DNA from: Ceratorhiza oryzae-sativae
Taxonomy: Eukaryota; Basidiomycota; Agaricomycetes; Cantharellales; Ceratobasidiaceae
NCBI GenBank assembly: GCA_030998015.1
Contig: JARWMV010000113.1
Coordinates: forward strand, 1-48,466
DNA: 48,466 nucleotides
Reading direction: 5' to 3'
The translations under genes were made by a program, and so were the position numbers. Of the stretch, positions 26,976 to 36,544 are shown in pieces. The notes beneath the pieces are model-generated. The model made no database searches. It saw only the letters and a program-made list of their open reading frames with translations, and was not told the origin of the DNA. Within the stretch, counting starts at the first letter, position 1. Every line of letters begins with the position of its first letter.

Positions 26976-27208
26976 AAACCCCCGCTTAGGGTCATCCAGC
27001 ATTGTATTTATATATAAATACATGCTGTTGACCCGAGGGGTTTGGTTATCGAGGCCGCGTTCGCGGCGAGGTATTGCGAGGTACCCTGGAACTTTAAGTT
27101 CCAGGGTACCTCGGAATCAGACGCCGCGCGCACGCCAGGGCCGACTTGGCTTGATTATTGACCTTAAGGTCAATATGAGCCAAGGCGTTCGCAGGCGTGC
27201 ACGGGTCA
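26976..27208 (-). repeat. B element, long form
   Basis: Splits DKFNL from NCTINKSGSNFRIRI in the cox3 intron 3 ORF. Confidence 0.92.
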
Positions 27209-27254
27209 AATTGAATTTATCATTTAAAACTTTAACTAGAAGGTTTACCTCATC

Positions 27255-27397
27255 CCCTCCGCGCTCTTTGATCGCCCGCAGGGCGGCCTAAGCGCGGAGG
27301 GCTCAACTAATCGATGATTTGCGAAGGCAAATCTACACCCTGCCTAGAGAACTGCGCTTTAGCGCACGTCTTGGCAGGGGTATCGATTAGCTGGGTA
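27255..27397 (+). repeat. C element (about 142 bp)
   Basis: One base differs in the terminal stem (GATTAGCTGGG). Confidence 0.9.
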
Positions 27398-27567
27398 TAG
27401 TAAAAGACTCTGTAGAAATATTAATACATCGGTGTGTATTGCAGAAGCCTCCGGCGTCGCATATTCAGTAAGCTAAGCTTGCTTCGGTAATAAGATCCGA
27501 AATATTAGCTGGCACTATTTTGGTTTTGCCTGAATAAAATAGATCAAATATTTCCCCAAAACAAGGC

Positions 27568-27782
27568 CCGCGCGCGTTAGTTGCTGGTGGGACTTGTCCC
27601 ACCAACCAACGTGAGCAATCGCAACCGTTTGCGATTGCTAGTGCGCGGCATAATATCGATATTTAGCCGCCGGCTGAAAATGACGAACGGTCGTCATTTT
27701 CTACGAGGGAATCTTTATGTTGAGGTAGCCTGGACTCATGGTCAAGGCTACCTCAAGTTAGGATTCCCTCTAACGCCGGCGG
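27568..27782 (+). repeat. A element, alternative nested hairpin (215 bp)
   Basis: The nested part reads TGTTGAGGTAGCCTGGACTC, shorter than in the 222-bp form. The same variant is at 34372. Confidence 0.93.
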
Positions 27783-27859
27783 AAGTTCTAAAAACAACCC
27801 TAGAATACACTTTACCTGTTCTTTTGTCAACCGGAGGGTTGTACGTTTTGGAAACTGTA

Positions 27860-27958
27860 GACCCCCAATAATTGCAATGTCGCCATTGACCCCCCAAACT
27901 GCCATTCCTTGACAATTCCTTAGGAAATGTCAAGGATTGATGTTTGGGGGGCAGTAGG
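27860..27958. repeat. Compound H element, short
   Basis: Same unit as 17400-17500. Confidence 0.8.
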
Positions 27959-27991
27959 ACAAAAATCTTTAAATCGGTCGTAAACCTCCAT

Positions 27992-28090
27992 CCAACTCTC
28001 TGATCGCGCCTTTAGGCGCGGCCTAAGCGCTGAGGACTCCTAAATTGGGGGGTGATTTGCGCAGGCAAATCTACACCCCCAATTTGGGGT
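27992..28090 (+). repeat. D element (about 98 bp)
   Basis: Between the first motif block and VYDRFKDFC of the cox3 intron 3 ORF. Confidence 0.9.
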
Positions 28091-28214
28091 TAGATAGTCA
28101 ACATGTATCAAACCTTGTTTAAACTCTAATCGAGCATTTACATTTTGTTTATTAATGAATAAATCACCAAGTGAAAGACCAACTAATATGGATTTTAAAT
28201 CCTCAGAAATAGTC

Positions 28215-28268
28215 AATAGCCCCCCAATGCGTTACCAAGCCTGTAAGGCCAGCGTATTGGGGGGTCAA
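28215..28268. repeat. GCGTTACCAAGCC hairpin with C-rich arms
   Basis: CCCCCCAATGCG...CGTATTGGGGGG, an H-family half. Confidence 0.8.
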
Positions 28269-28504
28269 TTGTGATTGCTCTAATTTAGTCAAACGATGAG
28301 GTTTATCATCAGCCGGTTTAATGGGAAGTATTGAAGAAAATAAGATTTGAGTTACCGCTGGAGCCAGTGTGTCTGTTAATTATGATCCAATAAGACCGAG
28401 TAGGCCAAATGAAAATACTATTTTTAAAATAGTTGTAAAGGTAACTCCACTAAATATAAATAAAATTTTTCGTACATTTATTTTGAAAGGGGCCATACGT
28501 GTTA

Positions 28505-28697
28505 ACCCGTGTAATCCAGTGCTTGCAAAGAATACAGTACCAAATACAGAATCACTCATTGAGAAACTTGCTTGCATATACTCTAGTCCTTGTAGACCCG
28601 TAAATGCTATAGCTAATACTAATGTTAAGAATGTTCCTAAGATAGCTCCATTTCTATTTCCTTGGATTAAAGCATGGTGAGCATAAGTAATAGTTGC
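28505..28697 (-). CDS. cox3: cox3 exon 3
   Basis: Encodes ATITYAHHALIQGNRNGAIL, then TFLTLVLAIAFTGLQGLEYM and SDSVFGTVFFASTGLHG. Starts in phase 0 after an intron-final G and ends with one base of a Leu codon. The usual WAHHA reads YAHHA. Confidence 0.95.
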
Positions 28698-28831
28698 CAA
28701 ATCTCTTGCTATATAAACTAAAAATCACTCAGTATTATCTGGACCCAGGCCGGATCCTTAGAACTAGCAGAAGGCCCTGAGTTAGTTTAAACCCGACCAA
28801 GTGTGCCGTGGCGGAATAATTTAGAAGTCTT

Positions 28832-29030
28832 ACCCCTGCCAAGACGTGCGCTAAAGCGCAGTTGCCCGGGCAGGGGATTATATAACCCATTAAGAAAAAT
28901 TACCCTACTGCCCCCCAAACATGTGCAGCTACGCTGCATTGTTTGGGGGGCATCCGCCCCCCAATAAGGTAATGGCCCCCCCAATACGTTTGTGACGCAT
29001 TGGGAGGCCATTGCCTTGTTGGGGGTCTAC
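28832..29030. repeat. AAGACGTGCGC module and H palindrome pair
   Basis: A free 43-bp module at about 28832-28876, then H hairpins at about 28911-29030. Confidence 0.8.
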
Positions 29031-29237
29031 TGGGGAGGGTATTTTCAGAGATTTCGACTGTACATTAAGCATTTGATTTATATTTAATCAAACACCCACC
29101 TATGATCCAGTCAGTAGCGATCTAAGTAAACCTATTTTATTAAAATAAGCCCCACCGTTGGTTAGCCGAATGAAGGTGGTCTGACTAGACCAACTTTCTT
29201 CAGCTTTACCATCGTTTTGACTGATGCTGGTCTAAGG

Positions 29238-29335
29238 TCCAGCAAGATTTTATAAATCTTGCATGGAGACAGACCAGCTCCGCCTCAAGCGTGAAGTTGT
29301 TGCACGTACGTGCAACAATTTCAGCTAGAGGACAA
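29238..29335. repeat. CAAGATTTTATAAATCTTG palindrome and TTGCACGTACGTGCAA hairpin
   Basis: Inserted in the intron core region between the two conserved core halves, so a peripheral loop of the ribozyme must carry it. Confidence 0.7.
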
Positions 29336-29602
29336 GTCAAAAATCCGTTGGGAGGGGTTGTAATTAAGTTTAAATAAAACGACGGTCTTAGAGCCAGACT
29401 GCCCCGTTAACCGTTTTCATAAGTGTCGCCAAGATAACTTCAGATTATCTCCTTATTTTAATATAAGCTAGATTAGGTTTATATTTATTATTTAACATAA
29501 GATATAACGTTTGTAATCTAGGACTATGTGAATTTTTTTAATATTAACGGTACAATAAGCCAAGCATAATTTTATTTAAGCAAATAATGGTAAATTTGGA
29601 TT

Positions 29603-29836
29603 TTTAGATATCCTGCAGGATATCTCGAAATCGGTTCCTGACCCGTCCCCTAGAAGTTGTTGCACGTACGTGCAACAATTTCACGCTTGTAGAGGAGACG
29701 TCTGTGTGCGGCTTAAGCCGTACACAGACGGCTCCGAAGCTTGAGGGTGAATACTCTTCGACAGGGTTAGGGTAATTTTCATTCCAGGAGTCCTCAGCGC
29801 TTAGGCCGCGCCTAAAGGCGCGATCAGAGAGTTGGA
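29603..29836. repeat. GATATCCTGCAGGATATC palindrome, G-type hairpins and D terminal arm
   Basis: GATATCCTGCAGGATATC, TTGTTGCACGTACGTGCAAC, CGTCTGTGTGCGG..CCGTACACAGACG, then GGAGTCCTCAGCGCTTAGG...GAGAGTTGG. Confidence 0.8.
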
Positions 29837-29842
29837 GAAATT

Positions 29843-29876
29843 AAATTAAAGTGAAAACACGAGTTATTTTGTCTAG
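29843..29876 (-). repeat. Copy of the cox3 leader
   Basis: GTGAAAACACGAGTTATTTT (plus strand) also occurs at 35799-35818, directly upstream of the cox3 start. Confidence 0.8.
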
Positions 29877-29937
29877 ATTATTTGACCCTTCAGAAAAAGG
29901 TAAAATTCTAAACTTTACTCACCACCCGACACGCTTG

Positions 29938-30043
29938 ACAAAGGCCTCCCAATGCGTTACCAAGCCTGTAAGGCCAGCGTATTGGGAGAGCCTTTACCCC
30001 CCCCAAACAATGCAGCATAGCTGCATCAGTTTGGGGGGTCAAA
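29938..30043. repeat. H palindrome pair
   Basis: CCTCCCAATGCGTTACC...CGTATTGGGAGAGCC then CCCCCCCAAAC...GTTTGGGGGG. Confidence 0.8.
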
Positions 30044-30045
30044 GG

Positions 30046-30380
30046 TGTTAAATGTGTCCTGGCGTTGAGCGTTCTGCACCACGTTTACCGATACTTGTCG
30101 GCAGAGTACCGGCAAATGGACCAGATGCAATGTTCACCGCATATCTGTGGCAAATGGAACAAAATATGAGCTGCATCGTTTTAAACTTTCTTAATTTGCA
30201 TCTCTTCGAAATGCAGGTAAGTCTAGGTTCAAAATTTGCAAGCAGCTATTTTGGACTAATTAATCGCCTAACATCGGGTTCATCCGTGGCTGCCCTAAAG
30301 GTAAAAATGAAATCTTTACCAGTTAAGGCCTCAGAAAAAAACTTTTAGAAAAAGTTAGCCTCGTAACTAAGATTAGTTTG
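30046..30380. other. Unrecognised segment, partly duplicated upstream of cox3
   Basis: A 98-codon plus-strand ORF (MCPGVERSAP...) and interrupted minus-strand frames; no motif. 30325-30380 (GTTAGCCTCGTAACTAAGAT) recurs at 36662-36718. Confidence 0.45.
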
Positions 30381-30557
30381 AAATATTTTTCCACTTTAAA
30401 AAGTACGAAAATAAAATATTTCAATGACTACTTCTTTTATAATCCCTAGATTAAAGATATAAGTCAATTTTAGAGTCCACAGGGCTAATGCCTATAAAAA
30501 CTATAATATTGTGCTTTAGGCGCATGATAAATAAAAAATTTCACATTTGTGGCAAAC

Positions 30558-30785
30558 ACCACTAGATAGAAGTAAAATAGTATTAAGTAGAGGGATAGCA
30601 AAAGGATCTAAAGGTTCGATCCCTACTGGAGGCCAACTACTTCCTAATTCGATTGTAGGAGCTAAACTTGAGTGAAAGTACGCCCAGAATACTGATACAA
30701 AAGCAAAAACTTCTGAAACAATAAATAAAGCAACACCCATAGTCAATCCTCTTTGAACGAAAGAAGTGTGGTGTCCTTCATATGT
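30558..30785 (-). CDS. cox3: cox3 exon 2
   Basis: Seventy-six codons, [20 protein letters not shown] through [20 protein letters not shown] and [13 protein letters not shown]. Phase 0 at both ends. A D element ends 7 nt before its first base. Confidence 0.95.
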
Positions 30786-30792
30786 CAATATA

Positions 30793-30890
30793 ACCCCAAA
30801 TTGGGGGTGTAGATTTGCCTGCGCAAATCACCCCCAATTTAGGAGTCCTCAGCGCTTAGGCCGCGCCTAAAGGCGCGATCAGAGAGTTGG
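30793..30890 (-). repeat. D element at the 3' end of cox3 intron 1
   Basis: Separates the ribozyme core from the 3' splice site, leaving only 7 nt before exon 2. Confidence 0.9.
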
Positions 30891-31220
30891 AATTTGGATT
30901 ATATATTATATACATTCTGCATAATATGTCAACAGTAGCCGCCATAAAAAAATTGTATATTTTCACATATAATCTCTGGGGAGCCCATTCGGAAGGGGTT
31001 TGATACAGCTATAACCAGGTAAAGTTATCGATGCTTCGCAACACCCACTCGGAGACTCCTGCTGATTGTCCATTTTATTAATTTAAGATTATCACATTTT
31101 TAATTAGTACTTAAATTTTTTCGCTTACCCGGCCGCCAAGAATTGGTTGTCCTTGCCAATTTGGGAAGTTAATGGATTTCCAGCATTTAGTGAAATTTAA
31201 AGAAGGCACATATTTTTATT

Positions 31221-31320
31221 ACCCCAAATTGGGGGTGTAGATTTGCCTGCGCAAATCACCCCCCAATTTAGGAGTCCTCAGCGCTTAGGCCGCGCCTAAA
31301 GGCGCGATCAGAGAGTTGGA
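31221..31320 (-). repeat. D element (about 99 bp)
   Basis: In cox3 intron 1, 5' of the ribozyme core. Confidence 0.9.
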
Positions 31321-31377
31321 TTTTTAATAGGAATTTAAAAAATCCGAGTCTTTATTTGAATCGTTTAGAATTCATAC

Positions 31378-31579
31378 CCTCGAGAATCGATGTAGATTTG
31401 CCTTCGCAAATCTTACCCCCCCAATGCGTTTGTGACGCATTGGGAGGCCATTGCCTTGTTGGGGGTCTACTGCCACCCAAATGGGGGGTCAATGGCGACA
31501 TTGCAATTATTGGGGGTCACCGTCGACGGTACTCGCCCTGCCTAGGCAACTGCGCTTTAGCGCACGTCTTGGCAGGGGT
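31378..31579. repeat. Mixed hairpin cluster (C-like, H, AAGACGTGCGC module)
   Basis: CTCGAGAATCGATGTAG and GATTTGCC pieces, CCCCCCAATGCG...GCATTGGGAGG, ATGGCGACATTGCAATTATT, then a free 43-bp module at about 31533-31579. Confidence 0.75.
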
Positions 31580-31631
31580 AAGAATGCAAAGCATTCTCGG
31601 CCGCACCGTCTGCCCCCCGATATTGTAATGC

Positions 31632-31853
31632 CCGCCGGCGTTAGAGGGAATCCTCAGATGAGGTAGCCTTGACCATGAGTCTCATGGTCCAGGCTACCTC
31701 CCATAAAGATTCCCTCGTAGAAAATGACGACCGTTCGTCATTTTCAGCCGGCGGCTAAATATCGATATTATGCCGCGCACTAGCAATCGCAAACGGTTGC
31801 GATTGCTCACGTTGGTTGGTGGGACAAGTCCCACCAGCAACTAACGCGCGCGG
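31632..31853 (-). repeat. A element, long form (222 bp)
   Basis: Ends the cox3 endonuclease B frame: translation runs from SIESNR into the element's [12 protein letters not shown] tail. Flanks CCCCCGATATTGTAATGC and CAATGTCGGGGGTC equal those of the copy at 696. Confidence 0.95.
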
Positions 31854-32129
31854 CAATGTCGGGGGTCGACGGTTAGATTCTATAGATTTTATCATCGTTC
31901 TACCAGATTCTGTTAAATGTTCTTTAGATATAATCAGTTTATATATTTTTCCCCAATCCTTAAAATCTTTACCTTTAGTTCCCAATAGAGGATATCTATT
32001 AAAATAATCAATTAAATTACTTAAATCCTCTGGAGCAGTTATAGAAACTGACCCGTGCCCGCCTACGATCGCAGCTCCGCCTCAAGCGATATTTTTAGGA
32101 GTTCTTAATTTTCCATGAACTAATTGTAT

Positions 32130-32380
32130 GACCCGTGCACGCCTGCGAACGCCTTGGCTTAAGCCAAGCAAGCTTGGCTCATATTGACCTTAAGGTCAAT
32201 AATCAAGCCAAGGCGGCCCTGGCGTGCGCGCGGCGTCTGATTCCGAGGTACCCTGGAACTGAAAGTTCCAGGGTACCTCGCAATACCTCGCCGCGAACGC
32301 GGCCTCGATAACCATACCCCTCGGGTCAACAGCATGTATTTATATATAAATACAATGCTGGTTGACCCTAAGCGGGGGTT
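32130..32380 (+). repeat. B element, long form
   Basis: Between the GNIGRFK and LVHGKLRTP blocks of endonuclease B. The hairpin loop reads CTGAAAG instead of CTTAAAG. Confidence 0.93.
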
Positions 32381-32412
32381 TTAAATCTCCCTATGTTTCC
32401 AAGTTCTGCTTG

Positions 32413-32633
32413 CAATAGACCCCCAATGCGTTACCAAGCCTGTAAGGCCAGCGTATTGGGGGGCTATTGCCCCCCCAAACAATGCAGCGTAGCTGCATCA
32501 GTTTGGGGGGTCAATAGTGAATACATTCCTATATTACCCCAAATTGGGGGTGTAGATTTGCCTGCGCAAATCACCCCCAATTTAGGAGTCCTCAGCGCTT
32601 AGGCCGCGCCTAAAGGCGCGATCAGAGAGTTGG
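32413..32633. repeat. H palindrome pair and D element
   Basis: H hairpins at about 32413-32515 and a complete reverse D element at 32536-32633. Confidence 0.85.
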
Positions 32634-32807
32634 ATTTATATGGCTAGTAAAGACTATTCGAGGGTTAAGAACTCTGTTCAAAGAGGTTTTACCTAAAGAA
32701 GGTATATTAATAATTCCATCCCCCTCAAGCAGACCTGCTAAATAATGTCCTAATTCTTTAGATGAGTTAGAACCCTTATAGGGACTGTTTTGCACATGGG
32801 GATTTTC

Positions 32808-32845
32808 TTAGGCCGCCCTGCGGGCGATCAAAGAGCGCGGAGGGA
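32808..32845 (-). repeat. C terminal arm fragment
   Basis: TTAGGCCGCCCTGCGGGCGA...GCGCGGAGGG only. Confidence 0.75.
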
Positions 32846-33172
32846 TTATATTCTTGAATAATGTCTTCTTTGGCTAAAGCTTTAGTTGTAGTGAGTATTG
32901 AACTTAATTTTTGGGTACCTTCTGTGATTACATCTCTAAACCATAATACCATTCCACCAGATACTAGAATGAAACCTAATGTACCGCTCCCTGGATCTCT
33001 AGAGATCCAGGAGGCGGAGTTCACCTCCATTAACGAAACCGTGGAAATAAAGTACTGCAGAAACTGTCAGAGTTAATAGAGCAAAACTAGTTAATATAGG
33101 CCAAGGTGATGGCTCCACTAAATGGAATTCTATAACGAAGGGGATTGAGGTTTTAAATAATATATCAAACTA
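32846..33172 (-). pseudogene. Duplicate cox3 exon 1, broken by a 34-bp palindrome
   Basis: IEFHLVEPSPWPILTSFALL, LTVSAVLYFHGFVNGGE and LGFILVSGGMVLWFRDVITE parallel exon 1 at 35784-35566, with amino-acid and synonymous differences. There is no proper start (the frame opens SLIYYLKTSIPFV). A palindrome at 32984-33017 (CCGCCTCCTGGATC...) adds a TAG at 32999-33001 in the reading frame right after NGGE. This is therefore the non-functional copy, and the only cox3-coding sequence hit by a repeat. Confidence 0.88.
32984..33017. repeat. 34-bp palindrome TGGATCTCTAGAGATCCA
   Basis: Also at about 13133-13157, 21568-21600, 36563-36598 and 37257-37290. Confidence 0.85.
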
Positions 33173-33177
33173 GAGGC

Positions 33178-33399
33178 CCGCGCGCGTTAGTTGCTGGTGG
33201 GACTTGTCCCACCAACCAACGTGAGCAATCGCAACCGTTTGCGATTGCTAGTGCGCGGCATAATATCGATATTTAGCCGCCGGCTGAAAATGACGAACGG
33301 TCGTCATTTTCTACGAGGGAATCTTTATGGGAGGTAGCCTGGACCATGAGACTCATGGTCAAGGCTACCTCATCTGAGGATTCCCTCTAACGCCGGCGG
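33178..33399 (+). repeat. A element, long form (222 bp)
   Basis: Lies right upstream of the duplicate cox3 exon and joins the B element at 33400 without spacer. Confidence 0.95.
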
Positions 33400-33632
33400 G
33401 ACCCGTGCACGCCTGCGAACGCCTTGGCTCATATTGACCTTAAGGTCAATAATCAAGCCAAGTCGGCCCTGGCGTGCGCGCGGCGTCTGATTCCGAGGTA
33501 CCCTGGAACTTAAAGTTCCAGGGTACCTCGCAATACCTCGCCGCGAACGCGGCCTCGATAACCAAACCCCTCGGGTCAACAGCATGTATTTATATATAAA
33601 TACAATGCTGGTTGACCCTAAGCGGGGGTTTG
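33400..33632 (+). repeat. B element, long form
   Basis: Second part of an A-B-C string (33178-33781). Confidence 0.93.
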
Positions 33633-33640
33633 AAGCATCA

Positions 33641-33781
33641 CCCCGCTAATCGATACCCCTGCCAAGACGTGCGCTAAAGCGCAGTTCTCTAGGCAGGGTG
33701 TAGATTTGCCTTCGCAAATCATCGATTAGTGGAGCCCTCCGCGCTTAGGCCGCCCTGCGGGCGATCAAAGAGCGCGGAGGG
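33641..33781 (-). repeat. C element (about 141 bp)
   Basis: Cuts the C-terminus of endonuclease A after LLKNIMPST. Confidence 0.9.
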
Positions 33782-33972
33782 TTGAAGGCATAATATTCTT
33801 TAATAGAGATTGTAATACAGGTAAGGATTTCCGTGGTATTGTAATTCTGTAGCCACTTTTAGTTTTAGTGATTTTTTTTATGTAACAGTTTAAACTCCAT
33901 TTATCATTTAAAGTTTTGGCTAATAATTCTACTTCTTCTAAACTGAATGAATCAGTGCAAATAACAACTACT

Positions 33973-34285
33973 GACCCCCAAACATCAATCCTTGACATTT
34001 CCTAAGGAATTGTCAAGGAATGGCAGTTTGGGGGGTCAATGGCGCCACAAGTTTTGTGGCGCGCATTGCAATCATTGGGGGTCTACTGAATTTGTTTTAT
34101 CAAAGGCCTCCCAATGCGTTACCAAGCCTGTAAGGCCAGCGTATTGGGAGAGCCTTTACCCCCCGGGCATCCGCCCCCCAATAAGGTAATGGCCCCCCCC
34201 AATGCGTTTGTGACGCATTGGGAGGCCATTGCCTTGTTGGGGGTCTACGCGCATCGGCTGAAATCTTGGGTTACACCTAAGATTT
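33973..34285. repeat. Compound H elements
   Basis: CTTGACATTTCCTAAGG and GCCACAAGTTTTGTGGC hairpins, two GCGTTACC/GCGTTTGTGACGC hairpins, and an AAATCTTGGGTTACACC hairpin. Confidence 0.8.
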
Positions 34286-34371
34286 TAGCCGATAAGCGGG
34301 GGTTTGAATCTAAGGGTACGACTTTTTTCCCTGAGGGATAAAATTTATTGTGTAACTCATTAAAACAAGGC

Positions 34372-34586
34372 CCGCGCGCGTTAGTTGCTGGTGGGACTTG
34401 TCCCACCAACCAACGTGAGCAATCGCAACCGTTTGCGATTGCTAGTGCGCGGCATAATATCGATATTTAGCCGCCGGCTGAAAATGACGAACGGTCGTCA
34501 TTTTCTACGAGGGAATCTTTATGTTGAGGTAGCCTGGACTCATGGTCAAGGCTACCTCAAGTGAGGATTCCCTCTAACGCCGGCGG
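34372..34586 (+). repeat. A element, alternative nested hairpin (215 bp)
   Basis: Preceded by AAAACAAGG as in the copy at 27568; both sit at the corresponding codon position of paralogous endonuclease ORFs (before PCF / CFNELHNKFY). Confidence 0.93.
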
Positions 34587-34688
34587 GAGTTTTAAAACTC
34601 ATCATATTGTAAATTTTACCAGTTCTTTTGTCTGGTTTATTATTACTTGTGTAAGGACCTTTTTCACTGCAAAACTCTTTAAACAATT

Positions 34689-34786
34689 CCAACTCTCTGA
34701 TCGCGCCTTTAGGCGCGGCCTAAGCGCTGAGGACTCCTAAATTGGGGGTGATTTGCGCAGGCAAATCTACACCCCCAATTTGGGGT
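34689..34786 (+). repeat. D element (about 98 bp)
   Basis: After HVYD in endonuclease A; the D copy at 27992 lies at a nearby position (before VYDRFKDF) in the cox3 intron 3 ORF. Confidence 0.9.
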
Positions 34787-34944
34787 CATAAACATGAAGA
34801 AAATATTCTTGGTGTATAATACCTTGGCCAAATATTAATCGAGCATTTCTTGTTTCATTTGGTTTTTCACTACATAAATCTCCCAGGAGTAGACCAAATA
34901 AAATTTGGTTCAAATTGTCGGGCAAACTGATTTGTTGTCTTTCT

Positions 34945-35116
34945 CCGCGCGCGTTAGTTGCTGGTGGGACTTGTCCCACCAACCAACGTGAGCAATCGCA
35001 ACCGTTTGCGATTGCTAGTGCGCGGCATAATATCGATATTTAGCCGCCGGCTGAAAATGACGAACGGTCGTCATTTTCTACGAGGGAATCTTTAGGATTC
35101 CCTCTAACGCCGGCGG
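34945..35116 (+). repeat. A element (172 bp, standard)
   Basis: Just before the first motif block (RQQISLPDNLNQ) of endonuclease A. Confidence 0.95.
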
Positions 35117-35213
35117 GTTAGCCGTTTTGAGAATAAACTCTCATCAGGTTTCACAGGCAATAAAGAAGATAGAAGAAAATTTACCTCAAATTTATCCATT
35201 GTTGCACTGCAAT

Positions 35214-35422
35214 CATACCCCCGCTTAGGGTCAACCAGCATTGTATTTATATATAAATACATGCTGTTGACCCGTGGGTATGGTTATCGAGGCCGCGTTC
35301 GCGGCGAGGTATTGCGAGGTACCCTGGAACTTTCAGTTCCAGGGTACCTCGGAATCAGACGCCGCGCGCACGCCAGGGCCGCCTTGGCTTAAGCCAAGGC
35401 GTTCGCAGGCGTGCTCGGGTCA
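35214..35422 (-). repeat. B element, long form lacking the TTGACCTTAAGG hairpin
   Basis: Separates the hydrophobic leader from the endonuclease body. Confidence 0.9.
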
Positions 35423-35565
35423 TATTGAAATAAATTTGTTAATAAATTCTCTAAATCCAATAAGATAAAATAAGTCAAATAAAGTACTGTTATTAACAGT
35501 AATAGTAATATGTAGGCCAGGGGTAAAATTGTGGTTGTGGCCATTATGGTTTTTATTTTTTTCGT

Positions 35566-35784
35566 ACCTTCTGTGATAACATCTCTAAACCATAAAACCA
35601 TCCCACCAGATACTAAGATGAAGCCTAGTGTAAGCAGCTCTCCACCGTTAACGAAACCGTGGAAGTAAAGTACCGCAGAAACTGTTAAAGTTAACATGGC
35701 AAAGCTAGTTAGTATTGGCCAAGGAGAAGGCTCTACTAGGTGATAAGGAAAAGCTTGATATTGTGTTCTTGTTATATTTTTCAT
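35566..35784 (-). CDS. cox3: cox3 exon 1 (cytochrome c oxidase subunit 3, complex IV)
   Basis: Seventy-three codons, MKNITRTQYQAFPYHLVEPS to WFRDVITEG. Subunit 3 is a core membrane subunit of cytochrome oxidase. The HLVEPSPWPI block and the two helices are typical. The start follows an AT-rich leader (ACTCGTGTTTTCAC) also copied at 29843. The five exons at 35784-35566, 30785-30558, 28697-28505, 25285-25175 and 23088-23030 sum to 810 nt (269 residues and stop), the normal length. Translation also reads on into the endonuclease A leader. Confidence 0.96.
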
Positions 35785-36060
35785 TAAAAATTAAATAAAG
35801 TGAAAACACGAGTTATTTTGTTTTGATTATTTTATTTTGTTAATAAAATTAAAAACTTTACCCAATTTTCCTTTGATGACTTTAGCGCACCCAATAAATT
35901 TCGCGTTTAAATATACCCCGGCAAAGGCCAAGGAGTTACCGAAATAGTCATTTTGCGAAGCAAAATATAAAGGGATCCCGGAACTAAGGCCCCCGGGGGG
36001 CGCCACCAAGTAAAATTGGGCGTTCTGCTGCTCGTCCGCTCTTTGTCCTCTTCCCTTTCA

Positions 36061-36107
36061 GCATCTACCCCCCAAACAATGCAGCGCAAGCTGCATATGT
36101 TTGGGGG
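36061..36107. repeat. H palindrome
   Basis: CCCCCCAAAC...GTTTGGGGG around CAGCGCAAGCTGC, preceded by CTTCCCTTTCAGCATC as at 13490. Confidence 0.8.
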
Positions 36108-36544
36108 AAGAGACCGCTGCCGCTGTTAGATCGCTCTATCTTACCCGTGCCCGCCTACGATCGCAGCTTAAGCTGCGGCCCTGGCGTGCGCGGGCTCGCG
36201 GCCAGAGGGGCCGCCTCGCGCACAACCTCGGAATCAGGCGCCTCCCGTGGTGGATGGGCCCGAGCGTAGCGACGGTCCTCACCACCACGGGGGGTACGAT
36301 AGAACGGCCGATTGCGGCAGCGTACTCCTAATTTTATCGCTTACGCGATAAAATTGGGGTTTTATCTCACAGTACTCCGACACGGGCGTCTAATACCCGT
36401 TACCGGGTCGGAAATATTAGAGTCTACCGCCTGGATTACGCTGGCGGAGCTAAGAGTTGGGGACCTCTAAACAACCTTTCAGTTGTTTTATGTGGCCTCA
36501 CGACTAGCTAAGTTAGAGTGACCCCCTAAGGGACCTTATCAGGT

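Larger units (their letters stand above)
25286..28504 (-). other. cox3 intron 3 (group I)
   Basis: The core at about 25290-25450 on the minus strand: GGTTCAACGACTAGAAAG (R type) and GAAGACATAGTCTG (S type), just before exon 4. The ORF is 5' of the core and its frame follows exon 3. The intron holds three A, two B and several smaller elements. Confidence 0.88.
26647..28504 (-). pseudogene. LAGLIDADG endonuclease ORF of cox3 intron 3, heavily interrupted
   Basis: Blocks in order: ADDKPHRLTKLEQSQL, EDLKSILVGLSLGDLFINKQ (first motif), VYDRFKDFC, DKRTGKVYSRVVFRT, PCFGEIFDLFYSGKTKIVPA, ITEASLAYWICDAGGFC (second motif, Trp coded by TGA at 27465-27467), EVNLLVKVLNDKFNL and SLPVLQNLLAPHMPPMMRF, stop at 26647. 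Insertions: H 28215, D 27992, H 27860, A 27568, C 27255, B 26976, G and C fragments 26780-26925. Its start is joined to exon 3 by an open frame up to a TAA near 28378. Confidence 0.8.
28698..30557 (-). other. cox3 intron 2 (group I)
   Basis: The core at about 29040-29470 (AATGTACAGTCG S-type end) matches cob introns 1 and 2. No endonuclease ORF is recognised. The 5' half contains pieces copied from upstream of cox3 (29843-29876 and 30325-30380) and an unrecognised segment. Confidence 0.8.
31868..32830 (-). pseudogene. LAGLIDADG endonuclease B in cox3 intron 1, interrupted
   Basis: ELGHYLAGLLEGDGIINIPS is the first motif; further blocks are LLQAELGNIGRFK, LVHGKLRTPKNI and SITAPEDLSNLIDYFNRYPL followed by LGTKGKDFKDW. 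LAGLIDADG_1 layout. The frame continues from the duplicate exon 1 (ITEGTQKLSSILTTTKALAK). D (32536), H (32413), B (32130) and A (31632) elements interrupt it; the second motif is not visible. Confidence 0.75.
30786..35565 (-). other. cox3 intron 1 region (group I plus mobile ORF and duplicate exon)
   Basis: Between exon 1 (ends GGT) and exon 2 (ACATATGAAGG). Contains in order: endonuclease A (35565-33782), a second cox3 exon 1 copy (33172-32846), endonuclease B (32830-31868), and a group I core at about 30900-31100 (AATCAGCAGGAGTCTCC). The intron proper is probably copy-B exon to exon 2; the upstream 2.4 kb looks like an inserted unit. Confidence 0.75.
33782..35565 (-). pseudogene. LAGLIDADG endonuclease A in the cox3 intron 1 region, interrupted
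   Basis: The frame continues from exon 1 (ITEGTKKIKT) into a hydrophobic stretch (LPLAYILLLLLITVLYLTYF), then LSSLLPVKPDESLFSKRL, LNQILFGLLLGDLCSEKPN (first motif), FNELHNKFYPSGKKVVPLD, VVICTDSFSLEEVELLAKTL and RKSLPVLQSLLKNIMPST. The second motif (LAYW..DDG) is lost in H palindromes at 33973-34285. Also interrupted by B 35214, A 34945, D 34689 and A 34372. LAGLIDADG_2 family. Confidence 0.78.

Noticed and set aside
30052..30348. 98-codon plus-strand ORF as a gene
   Set aside because: No motif, opposite to all recognised genes, inside a group I intron; recorded only as an unrecognised segment.
36370..36480. RNase P RNA or other structural RNA gene
   Set aside because: GC-rich and partly self-complementary, but I see none of the conserved RNase P segments.
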